This document shows positions 1 to 5,715 of a stretch of DNA of 7,411 bases, in pieces. Made by a program: the position numbers and the translations under genes. The DNA comes from an uncultured Oscillospiraceae bacterium (GTDB lineage Bacteria > Bacillota > Clostridia > Oscillospirales > Oscillospiraceae). Position 1 is the first letter of the stretch, and each line of letters begins with the position of its first letter. The notes below the pieces were generated by a model. That model worked only from the letters and a program-made list of their open reading frames with translations. It was not told the DNA's origin and ran no database searches. Location of the stretch: NCBI GenBank assembly GCA_934668285.1, contig CAKUNB010000077.1, positions 1-7,411 on the forward strand, in the 5' to 3' direction.

Positions 1-165
1 CTGCTGCAAAACATCGAAACCGCGCGGGTGTTTGAAAAGAGCGAGGTCAAGGTCTGGGAATGCCGCAACTGCGGCCACATCGTCGTCGGAACGAAGGCAC
101 CGGAGGTCTGCCCTGTCTGCGCCCACCCGCAGAGCTATTTTGAGCTCAGCGAGAAGAATTATTGA
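1..165 (+). CDS. Rubrerythrin, C-terminal rubredoxin-like domain (5' end outside window)
   Basis: The reading frame is open from base 1 and ends at TGA 163-165, giving the last 54 residues of a protein that starts upstream. Two CxxC pairs are visible: CRNCG (cysteines at nt 61-63 and 70-72) and CPVC (nt 109-111 and 118-120). Between and after them come the G-x-x-AP and HPxxYFEL signatures of the rubredoxin-like Fe(SCys)4 domain at the end of rubrerythrins. Rubrerythrins are cytoplasmic non-haem iron proteins of anaerobes that reduce hydrogen peroxide: a di-iron four-helix bundle does the chemistry and this domain passes in electrons. The di-iron domain lies outside the window, so the full architecture is inferred from the tail. 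A hairpin terminator begins 12 nt after the stop, so this is the last gene of its transcription unit. Confidence 0.9.
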   Translation: MLQNIETARVFEKSEVKVWECRNCGHIVVGTKAPEVCPVCAHPQSYFELSEKNY

Positions 166-177
166 TAAGAAAGCAGC

Positions 178-214
178 AACGCGCTCACAAAAAAGTGAGC
201 GCGTTACTATTTTT
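178..214 (+). terminator. Rho-independent terminator after rubrerythrin, overlapping the end of the convergent gene
   Basis: A perfect 11-bp stem pairs 178-188 (AACGCGCTCAC) with 195-205 (GTGAGCGCGTT) around an A6 loop (189-194). On the plus strand it is followed by ACTATTTTT (206-214), a usable but interrupted U tract. On the minus strand the tract after the stem reads GCTGCTTTCTTA, which is poorer, so termination of the convergent gene at 207-497 is probably weaker. The minus-strand stop codon (207-209) lies inside the plus-strand U tract, one base from the stem. Confidence 0.85.
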
Positions 215-497
215 GGCGGGTGACGTTCCATGTTGTCAGATAGTCGGGATTCACGACGATCTCGCCTGTCGAGCGCAGGCGGTACTCGCCCGGCGGCGCT
301 GGCTCGGTGGAAGACAGGTCCGGCGGCAGGGAGAACAGCTCGCCGGTGCTCAGCCGCACGAAAATTTGCTCCTCCGTCGCCTCCGTAACGGTGCCCCAGA
401 ACTGCTTCTGCTCGATGAATTCTTCCGCTTCTGTGTAGTACGTGATGCCGATCAGAATTGTCTTTTGCAGCAGCTCGGCGTGCGTCAGCTGGCTCAT
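207..497 (-). CDS. Conserved-looking small protein of unknown function (96 aa)
   Basis: The protein has 96 residues, is soluble, and shows no signal peptide or membrane segment. I cannot assign a function. The N-terminal third (MSQLTHAELLQKTILIGITYYT) looks like a helix leading into a beta strand. Next comes an aromatic stretch, FIEQKQFWGTV (27-37), then a beta-rich part with SLPPDLS (56-62), APPGEYRLRSTGE (67-79) and NPDYLTTW (83-90). Proline- and glycine-bounded short strands of this kind suggest a small beta barrel or sandwich. I believe similar short proteins occur in Clostridia, but only from memory. The start is ATG 495-497: it follows a GGAGGTGAT ribosome binding site (502-510). A GTG at 504-506, three codons upstream, lies inside that site and is rejected. 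The gene has its own promoter, is divergent from ftsH and convergent with rubrerythrin. Gene reality is well supported; function is open. Confidence 0.8.
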   Translation of the reverse strand: MSQLTHAELLQKTILIGITYYTEAEEFIEQKQFWGTVTEATEEQIFVRLSTGELFSLPPDLSSTEPAPPGEYRLRSTGEIVVNPDYLTTWNVTRQK

Positions 498-501
498 ACA
501 G

Positions 502-510
502 ATCACCTCC
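502..510 (-). promoter_or_regulatory. Ribosome binding site that decides the start of the 96-aa gene
   Basis: On the minus strand these nine bases read GGAGGTGAT, a full complement to the AUCACCUCC end of 16S rRNA. Four bases (CTGT) separate it from ATG 495-497. This favours that ATG over the in-frame GTG at 504-506, which is part of the site. Confidence 0.85.
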
Positions 511-515
511 GCCTC

Positions 516-544
516 ATTATATCATATCGAAAAGACCGGCGCAA
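516..544 (-). promoter_or_regulatory. Sigma-A-type promoter of the 96-aa gene
   Basis: Read on the minus strand: a poor -35 TTGCGC (539-544), a 17-bp spacer, and a perfect -10 TATAAT (516-521) preceded by TGA, which makes an extended -10. The expected start of transcription is near 509-510. That falls at or inside the ribosome binding site and gives a leader of only about 12-13 nt. The extended -10 probably compensates for the weak -35. Confidence 0.7.
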
Positions 545-589
545 GCCCGTGTCAGAAATGCAGGGAAAGTCTTGAATTTTGCTTGCGCC
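538..589. repeat. 9-bp inverted repeat spanning both divergent promoters
   Basis: The arms GGCGCAAGC (538-546) and GCTTGCGCC (581-589) are exact reverse complements separated by 34 bp, with arm centres 43 bp apart, about four helical turns. The left arm contains the -35 of the minus-strand promoter. The right arm lies between the -35 and -10 of the ftsH promoter. The spacing and placement suit a shared operator, but no known operator consensus was recognised and chance is possible in GC-rich DNA. Confidence 0.4.
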
Positions 590-600
590 CCTGCTATAAT
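572..600 (+). promoter_or_regulatory. Sigma-A-type promoter of the ftsH operon
   Basis: The elements are -35 TTGAAT (572-577, four of six consensus bases), a 17-bp spacer, and a perfect -10 TATAAT (595-600) preceded by TGC (592-594), an extended -10. The start of transcription is expected near A607, giving a leader of about 55 nt. No CIRCE (HrcA) or CtsR heat-shock operator is visible around it, so regulation by those repressors is not indicated. Confidence 0.8.
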
Positions 601-648
601 CTAGGCACCGAAAGCGGCTGCGCGCCGCGCATGCCGCAAAGCAAACGA

Positions 649-654
649 AGGAGG
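649..654 (+). promoter_or_regulatory. Ribosome binding site of ftsH
   Basis: A perfect AGGAGG is followed by a 7-nt spacer and ATG 662. It fixes the ftsH start and makes strong translation likely. Confidence 0.9.
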
Positions 655-661
655 AACGCGT

Positions 662-2491
662 ATGAAGGAAGTCAAGTCACCGAAAAAGCCTCTGATCAAT
701 TTCTACGCCATCGCGCTGCTGGCGATTCTGGTGTTCAACATGGTGATTTCGCCTCTGCTGACCAACGCTGCGGTGAAAGAGGTCGATTACGGCACGTTCA
801 TGAAAATGATCGAGGAGAAAAACATCGGCAGCGTCGAGGTGGATGACTCCGAGATCATCTTTACCGACAAGGACAATACGCAAATTTACAAGACCGGCGA
901 GATGAACGACCCGACGCTGACCGAGCGCCTCTATGAATCCGGCGCGGAGTTTACGCGGAATATTGAGCAAGGCATGCCGCCGCTGCTCAGCTTTTTTCTG
1001 ACGTTTATTCTGCCGATTCTGATTTTTGCCGCCCTCGGGCAGTATCTGGCAAAGAAAATGATGTCCCAGGCGGGAGGCCCGAATGCGATGGCCTTCGGCA
1101 TGGGAAAAAGCAACGCCAAGGTCTACGTCCCGTCAACGGACGGCATCCGTTTTTCCGATGTGGCCGGAGAGGACGAGGCGAAGGAAAATCTGGCGGAGAT
1201 CGTCGATTATCTGCATAATCCGAAGAAATATTCCGATGTTGGTGCGTCCATGCCCAAGGGCGTGCTGCTGGTAGGCCCCCCGGGCACCGGCAAGACGATG
1301 CTGGCCAAGGCTGTCGCCGGAGAGGCGGGTGTGCCGTTTTTCTCCATGTCCGGCTCGGAATTTGTCGAGATGTTCGTCGGCATGGGCGCGTCGAAGGTGC
1401 GCGACCTCTTTAAGCAGGCCAAGGAAAAGGCGCCCTGCATCGTCTTTATCGACGAGATCGACGCCATCGGCAAAAAGCGCGACGGCCAGCTCGGCGGCAA
1501 TGACGAGCGTGAGCAGACGCTGAACCAATTGCTGACCGAGATGGACGGCTTTGAGGGCAACAACGGCGTCATCATTCTGGCGGCCACCAACCGCCCCGAA
1601 TCCCTTGACCCTGCGCTGACCCGTCCCGGCCGCTTTGACCGCCGCGTCCCCGTGGAGCTGCCCGACCTTGCGGGCCGTGAGGCCATCTTAAAGGTGCACG
1701 CGAGAAAGATCAAAACGGCGGATAACGTGGACTTCCACACCGTTGCCCGCATGGCCTCCGGCACCTCCGGCGCGGAGCTTGCCAATATCATCAACGAGGC
1801 GGCCCTCCGCGCCGTGCGCAGCGGCCGTACCGTTGTCGAGCAGGCCGATCTTGAGGAGAGCATCGAGGTCGTCATCGCCGGTTATCAGAAGAAAAACGCC
1901 ATTATGACCGATGCGGAAAAGAAGGTCGTCGCCTACCACGAGATCGGCCACGCGCTCGTCGCCGCGCTGCAAACGGCCTCCGCACCGGTGCAGAAGATCA
2001 CCATCATTCCCCGCACCTCCGGCGCGCTCGGCTACACCATGCAGGTCGAGCAGAACGACAAGGTTCTGATGACCAAGGAGGAGCTGGAAAATAAAATCGC
2101 CACGCTGACTGGCGGCCGCGCAGCGGAGGAGATCGTCTTCGGACAGATCACCACCGGCGCCTCCAACGACATTGAGCAGGCGACCAAGCTTGCCCGCGCC
2201 ATGATCACTCGCTACGGCATGACCGAGGAGTTTGACATGGTGGCAATGGAGACGGTGAGTAACCAGTACCTCGGCGGCGATACCACGCTGGCCTGCTCTG
2301 CGGAGACGCAGAAGGAAATCGACCGGAAGGTCGTGGAGACGGTCAAAAAGCAGCATGAAAAAGCCCGCCGCCTGCTTACGGGCAACCGCAAAAAGCTCGA
2401 CGAGCTGGCAAGCTATCTCTACGAGAAGGAAACCATCACCGGCAACGAGTTTATGGAGATTCTGGACAGAAAGGAGGGCGCGGCGCAATGA
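662..2491 (+). CDS. ftsH: ATP-dependent zinc metalloprotease FtsH
   Basis: Membrane-anchored AAA+ protease of 609 aa, within or slightly below the usual 600-700. It acts as a hexamer that extracts and degrades misfolded membrane proteins and selected cytoplasmic ones. Order of parts: membrane helix about 12-34; extracellular domain about 35-106; second helix about 107-129; AAA+ module with Walker A GPPGTGKT (205-212), pore loop FVG (238-240), Walker B VFIDEID (261-267) and arginine fingers R321 and R324 in the TRPGRFDR stretch; then the peptidase with zinc motif HEIGH (426-430, catalytic E427) and a third ligand, probably D503 in [10 protein letters not shown]. All catalytic residues are present, so it should be active. 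Variant positions: HEIGH for the common HEAGH, FVGMGA for FVGVGA, T320 for leucine. Together with GTSGAEL (368-373 region) these suggest a divergent clostridial paralogue rather than the housekeeping copy (inference). It ends in an ATGA overlap with the next gene. Confidence 0.96.
   Translation: MKEVKSPKKPLINFYAIALLAILVFNMVISPLLTNAAVKEVDYGTFMKMIEEKNIGSVEVDDSEIIFTDKDNTQIYKTGEMNDPTLTERLYESGAEFTRNIEQGMPPLLSFFLTFILPILIFAALGQYLAKKMMSQAGGPNAMAFGMGKSNAKVYVPSTDGIRFSDVAGEDEAKENLAEIVDYLHNPKKYSDVGASMPKGVLLVGPPGTGKTMLAKAVAGEAGVPFFSMSGSEFVEMFVGMGASKVRDLFKQAKEKAPCIVFIDEIDAIGKKRDGQLGGNDEREQTLNQLLTEMDGFEGNNGVIILAATNRPESLDPALTRPGRFDRRVPVELPDLAGREAILKVHARKIKTADNVDFHTVARMASGTSGAELANIINEAALRAVRSGRTVVEQADLEESIEVVIAGYQKKNAIMTDAEKKVVAYHEIGHALVAALQTASAPVQKITIIPRTSGALGYTMQVEQNDKVLMTKEELENKIATLTGGRAAEEIVFGQITTGASNDIEQATKLARAMITRYGMTEEFDMVAMETVSNQYLGGDTTLACSAETQKEIDRKVVETVKKQHEKARRLLTGNRKKLDELASYLYEKETITGNEFMEILDRKEGAAQ
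2472..2478 (+). promoter_or_regulatory. Ribosome binding site of the DUF308 gene, inside ftsH
   Basis: AGGAGGG lies within the last codons of ftsH, 9 nt before ATG 2488. Combined with the 4-nt ATGA overlap, it allows both independent loading and translational coupling. Confidence 0.8.
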
Positions 2492-3039
2492 AAAGAAAAA
2501 GCGGCTTTGGCTGGGGCGAGCTGATTGTCGGTCTGCTCCTGATCCTTCTGGGTGCGTTCACTCTGCTCCGCCCGGAGGGCGTGCTCACGGGCGCGGTCGT
2601 CGTCTACGGTGTGATCGCCATCGTGCTGGGCATTCGTGACCTCGTGGTCTACGCCCGCGTTGCCCGCTTCACCGGCTTCGGGCCGACACTGTCGCTGATT
2701 ACGGGCGTGCTGAGCGTCATGTGCGGCGTGATGCTGCTCGCCAACCCCAACGTCGGCAAATGGGCGCTGACGATTCTTCTTCCAATTTGGTTTATCGCGC
2801 ACTGCCTCGCCGGTCTGACGCGGGCGAACCTGATCCGCTTGCTGGGAAATCCGTTCTACTACGGCTACTGCATGACCGTGAATATCCTCGGCCTGTGTCT
2901 GGGCTTTCTGATGCTGTTCAGCCCGATACTGTCCTTCCTGACCCTCCGCGCCATCAGTTATTTCGCGGCGTTCTATCTGGTGCTGCTGGGCGTCGAGAGC
3001 GTGGCCTCGGCCTTCATGCGCAGAAAATCCGACTGGTAA
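2488..3039 (+). CDS. DUF308 / HdeD-family membrane protein
   Basis: A 183-aa integral membrane protein with about six helices (approximately 10-26, 30-50, 66-85, 89-110, 127-147, 152-174) and short charged ends. Three copies of the HdeD/DUF308 pattern, a small-residue-rich helix ending in L-x-x-P, can be seen: GLLLILLGAFTLLRP (15-29), GVLSVMCGVMLLANP (73-87) and GLCLGFLMLFSP (135-146). The family is named for E. coli HdeD, which is linked to acid resistance; its molecular activity is unknown. No catalytic residue or cofactor motif is visible. The start ATG overlaps the ftsH stop (ATGA), so the two proteins are probably made together. This hints at a role in membrane protein quality control or in modulating FtsH (inference). 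The gene ends 11 nt before a strong hairpin. Membership of the family is fairly sure; function is not. Confidence 0.85.
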   Translation: MKRKSGFGWGELIVGLLLILLGAFTLLRPEGVLTGAVVVYGVIAIVLGIRDLVVYARVARFTGFGPTLSLITGVLSVMCGVMLLANPNVGKWALTILLPIWFIAHCLAGLTRANLIRLLGNPFYYGYCMTVNILGLCLGFLMLFSPILSFLTLRAISYFAAFYLVLLGVESVASAFMRRKSDW

Positions 3040-3050
3040 ACACATATCAC

Positions 3051-3095
3051 ATATAAAGAATCCGTGAGCAAAGTCTGCTCACGGATTCTTTATAT
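3051..3095. terminator. Bidirectional terminator between the ftsH and liv operons
   Basis: A perfect 20-bp stem pairs 3051-3070 with 3076-3095 around a 5-nt loop (AAGTC). The GC-richer core, TCCGTGAGCA with TGCTCACGGA, is flanked by AAAGAA on one side and TTCTTT on the other, so each strand presents a U-rich tract after the core. It lies 11 nt after the DUF308 stop and 10 nt after the livF stop on the other strand, and should end both converging transcripts. Confidence 0.9.
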
Positions 3096-3105
3096 CCTTC
3101 GTCAA

Positions 3106-3804
3106 TCAACCGCCGAGGTAGGCCTTTTTGACCTCCTCGCTCTGGGCCAGCTCTGCGCCGGTGCCCGAGAGGGTGATGCGTCCGGTTTCGAGGACGTAGG
3201 CGCGGTCGGCGATATCGAGCGCCATACCGGCGTTCTGCTCGACAAGCAGGATGGTCGTTCCGGCCTTTTTCAGCTCACGGATGATGTCGAAAATTTGCTC
3301 TACCAAAATCGGCGCGAGGCCCATCGACGGTTCGTCGAGCATCAGCAGCTTCGGCGAGATCATCATGGCGCGACCCATGGCGAGCATCTGCTGCTCGCCG
3401 CCGGAGAGCGTTCCAGCCACCTGCTTGCGGCGCTCCTTCAGGCGCGGGAAATGCTGGAACACGTTGTCCAGCGGCTCGGCAATGCTGCCCTTGCGGGTGA
3501 AGGCACCCATTTCAAGGTTTTCCTGCACGGTCATTTGCAGGAAGATACGCCGTCCTTCCGGCACATGCGCCAGCCCCTGTGAAACGAGCTTGTACGCCTC
3601 GGTGTGCGTAATGTCCTTTCCGAGAAACTCAATGGAGCCGGAGCGCGGGTGCATCAGGCCGGAAACGGTTTTCAGCGTCGTGGATTTGCCCGCGCCGTTC
3701 GCGCCGATGAGCGCGACGGTTTCGCCCTCGTTGACCTCGAAGGAAACGCCCTTGATGGCGTGAATTGCGCCGTAATAGACGTGAATATCATTGACCTTCA
3801 GCAT
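3106..3804 (-). CDS. livF: Branched-chain amino-acid ABC transporter ATPase LivF
   Basis: Cytoplasmic ATP-binding subunit of 232 aa, the usual LivF length. It pairs with LivG to drive import through LivH-LivM. Motifs: Walker A GANGAGKST (34-42), the LivF-type VPEGRRIF stretch in place of a standard Q-loop (81-88), ABC signature LSGGEQQM (133-140), Walker B LLMLDEPS (153-160), and LLVEQN (186-191), where LivF proteins carry glutamine instead of the H-loop histidine. The start ATG 3802-3804 follows an AAAGGAG site (3814-3820) with a 9-nt spacer. The frame stays open further upstream, but that part lacks family similarity and overlaps livG. The true start overlaps the end of livG by 17 nt, implying coupled translation. 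It is the last gene of the liv operon. Confidence 0.95.
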   Translation of the reverse strand: MLKVNDIHVYYGAIHAIKGVSFEVNEGETVALIGANGAGKSTTLKTVSGLMHPRSGSIEFLGKDITHTEAYKLVSQGLAHVPEGRRIFLQMTVQENLEMGAFTRKGSIAEPLDNVFQHFPRLKERRKQVAGTLSGGEQQMLAMGRAMMISPKLLMLDEPSMGLAPILVEQIFDIIRELKKAGTTILLVEQNAGMALDIADRAYVLETGRITLSGTGAELAQSEEVKKAYLGG

Positions 3805-4648
3805 CTGTCTGCGCTCCTTTCTTTCCGAGGTAGGCTTCGATGACGGTGGGGTTGTTGCAAATCTGCTCCGGCGTGCCTTTTGCGATGATCTTGCCATAAT
3901 TCACGACCGCGATGCCTTCGCAAACGCCCATCACGAGATTCATGTCGTGCTCAATGAGCATGACGGCGATTTGGAACTCGTCGCGGATGCGGCGGATGTG
4001 ATCCATGAGCTCTGCCGTTTCCGAGGGATTCATGCCTGCAGCCGGCTCGTCGAGCAGCAGGATGGACGGCTCGGTTGCCAGTGCGCGGACGATCTCCAGC
4101 CGACGCTGTGCGCCGTAGGGGAGAGAACCGGCCTTGTAATGTGCCGTATCCGCCATGCCCATGAAGTCCAGCAGCTCAAGGCACCGGGCCTTGGCCTGCT
4201 TTTCCGACCGGTAGTAGGCGGGAGTGTGCAGAACGGAGGAGAAAAACGAGCATTTGATGTGGTTATGCAGACCGACCTTAACGTTGTCAATGACGCTCAT
4301 GCCGCCGAAAAGACGGATGTTCTGGAACGTCCGCGCGATGCCCAGCCGGTTGACCTGCGCGGTGGACATACCCTTGGTGTCCACGCCGCGCAGCAGAATG
4401 GAGCCGCGCGTGGGCTGATAGACATTCGTCAGGAGGTTAAAAATCGTGGTCTTGCCCGCGCCATTCGGGCCGATCAGACCGGCAATCTCCGTTGCACCGA
4501 TGGTCAGCGTGAAGTTGTCCACGGCGGTCAGACCGCCAAAGTCGATGCCGAGGTTGCGGATGTCCAGCACCGGCAGCTTGCCGAGGTCGCGCTCGGGAAT
4601 GATGACATCGGACGGCATGGGAACCATTTTCGGCTGATTCAGCTTCAT
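3788..4648 (-). CDS. livG: Branched-chain amino-acid ABC transporter ATPase LivG
   Basis: Second ATP-binding subunit, 286 aa, longer than the typical LivG of about 255. Motifs: Walker A GPNGAGKT (60-67), Q-loop glutamine Q109 in ARTFQNIRLF, LivG-type signature LPYGAQRRLEI (176-186), Walker B LLLDEPAAG (197-205) and H-loop H234 in LIEHDM. The ABC fold proper starts near residue 26 (PVLDIRNLGIDFGG). The first 25 residues are a polar, proline-containing extension. The start is nevertheless well supported: AAAGGAGG (4656-4663) lies 7 nt before ATG 4646-4648, and no comparable site precedes the later methionines at residues 8 and 11. The ATG overlaps the livM stop (ATGA). The first helical insertion (about 125-150, including CSFFSSVLHTPAYYRSEKQA) is normal for LivG. 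Confidence 0.95.
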   Translation of the reverse strand: MKLNQPKMVPMPSDVIIPERDLGKLPVLDIRNLGIDFGGLTAVDNFTLTIGATEIAGLIGPNGAGKTTIFNLLTNVYQPTRGSILLRGVDTKGMSTAQVNRLGIARTFQNIRLFGGMSVIDNVKVGLHNHIKCSFFSSVLHTPAYYRSEKQAKARCLELLDFMGMADTAHYKAGSLPYGAQRRLEIVRALATEPSILLLDEPAAGMNPSETAELMDHIRRIRDEFQIAVMLIEHDMNLVMGVCEGIAVVNYGKIIAKGTPEQICNNPTVIEAYLGKKGAQTDAEGQ

Positions 4649-5703
4649 TTCGCGGCCTCCTTTCGATGCAGCATAGCCTTGACGCGGCTTGCAAGCTGGC
4701 GCTTGAAGTCCTTAAAGCGGGCGTTGGAGTTGAGGATCATGACGAGAATCAGCACCAGCGCGTAAATGAGCATCCACAGGTCGCCAAAATCCAGCAGGAA
4801 CAGCTCCAGCAGCTTGAGCGCTACAGCTGCGATGATGCAGCCGCGCAGGTTGCCCATGCCGCCGAGCACGACCATGACCAGCACACTGATGGATTTGTTG
4901 AAGTCGAACTGCTTGGCCTCGATCTTCGTGTAGTTCAGCGCAAACAGCACGCCTGCGATGCCTGCGAGGAACGCGGAAATGACAAAGGCCTTCATCTTGT
5001 AAACGGTCAGATTCAGACCGACGGATTCGGCGGCGATTGCGTTATCGCGAATGGCCTTGATCGCGCGGCCCTCCTTGCTGTGGACGAGGTTCATGATAAT
5101 GATCAGCGTGAACAGCACCAGCGCAAAGCCGAAGCCCAGCGAGGAAAGCTGGCGGGAAATGCTTGCACCCTGTGCGCCCGCGATAACAAAGTTACCGTTG
5201 ATGGTGTCCACGCCGTCGCCGAACATGGAAAAGTGCGGCACGCCGTCCACCAGCTCAACATAGAGGCAGTTGAAAATCGTGCGGATGATCTCGCCGAAGG
5301 CCAGCGTCACGATGGCCAGATAGTCCCCGCGCAGCCGCAGGACCGGAATGCCGATCAGAAAGCCGAAGATACCGGCCATCAGACCGCCGATGACGACACA
5401 TACGAGCATCAGTAAAATGGAATTCGAGATGTACGGCCCCAGCACCGCCGCAGCCACAACGCCGGTGAACGCGCCGATGCTCATAAAGCCCGCGTGGCCG
5501 AGGCTCAGCTCGCCGAGGATGCCGACCGTGAGGTTGAGCGACAGCGCCATAATGATATACGCGCTGATCGGCACGAGCTGCCCGCTGAACGAGCGCGACA
5601 GCAGCCCGCCGCCATTTAAGACGAGCAGGACGATGTACACCGCGCAGACGCTGAGGAGCGTCACGAGGTTTTTGTGGGTGGTTTTCGACTGAATCTTCTT
5701 CAT
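4645..5703 (-). CDS. livM: Branched-chain amino-acid ABC transporter permease LivM
   Basis: Integral membrane permease of 352 aa that with LivH forms the translocation pore. Most of the chain is hydrophobic helices from about residue 12 to 325. Family signatures: LSLGHAGFMSIGA (66-78), LRGDYLAIVTLAFGEIIR (124-141), the cytoplasmic coupling stretch GRAIKAIRDNAIAAESVGL (212-230) that contacts an ATPase, and VLGGMGNLRG (279-288). The C-terminus after about 326 is basic and cytoplasmic. The start is set at ATG 5701-5703, preceded by GAGGTGGG (5708-5715). An in-frame ATG 13 codons upstream (5740-5742) would overlap livH by 29 nt and add a charged leader with no family counterpart, so it is rejected. 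The chosen start lies 10 nt after the livH stop, and its ribosome binding site overlaps that stop codon. Confidence 0.94.
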   Translation of the reverse strand: MKKIQSKTTHKNLVTLLSVCAVYIVLLVLNGGGLLSRSFSGQLVPISAYIIMALSLNLTVGILGELSLGHAGFMSIGAFTGVVAAAVLGPYISNSILLMLVCVVIGGLMAGIFGFLIGIPVLRLRGDYLAIVTLAFGEIIRTIFNCLYVELVDGVPHFSMFGDGVDTINGNFVIAGAQGASISRQLSSLGFGFALVLFTLIIIMNLVHSKEGRAIKAIRDNAIAAESVGLNLTVYKMKAFVISAFLAGIAGVLFALNYTKIEAKQFDFNKSISVLVMVVLGGMGNLRGCIIAAVALKLLELFLLDFGDLWMLIYALVLILVMILNSNARFKDFKRQLASRVKAMLHRKEAAK

Positions 5704-5707
5704 TTCG

Positions 5708-5715
5708 CCCACCTC
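5708..5715 (-). promoter_or_regulatory. Ribosome binding site of livM overlapping the livH stop codon
   Basis: GAGGTGGG on the minus strand starts inside the livH TGA (5714-5716) and precedes ATG 5701-5703 by 4 nt, or 6 nt counted from GAGGTG. A ribosome ending livH would sit on this site, so livM translation is probably coupled to livH. Confidence 0.7.

Noticed and set aside
607..661. Possible regulatory RNA structure in the ftsH leader (GCGGC 614-618 with GCCGC at 624-628 or 633-637)
   Set aside because: Only 5-bp GC pairings, easily due to base composition. They do not cover the ribosome binding site, so a thermosensor or riboswitch claim is not supported.
540..661. Heat-shock operators (CIRCE for HrcA, CtsR boxes) upstream of ftsH
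   Set aside because: Looked for the TTAGCACTC/GAGTGCTAA and GGTCAAA patterns; neither is present.
631..846. Upstream ATG at 631 in the ftsH leader, opening a frame that overlaps the start of ftsH
   Set aside because: It has no ribosome binding site, and the product is an arginine-rich shadow of ftsH in another frame.
1688..2488. Long minus-strand open frame opposite ftsH (266 codons)
   Set aside because: Codon-bias shadow of ftsH: it has no family-like motifs, no ribosome binding site, and lies wholly inside a conserved gene.
3805..3897. Extended livF frame upstream of ATG 3802-3804
   Set aside because: This part is the livG coding sequence read in another frame; the family start MLKVNDIHVYYG and its ribosome binding site lie at 3804.
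3791..4765. Long plus-strand open frame (324 codons) opposite livG and the end of livM
   Set aside because: Antisense shadow. The opposite strand carries complete LivG motifs and the composition of this frame is His/Asp/Val-rich without domain pattern.
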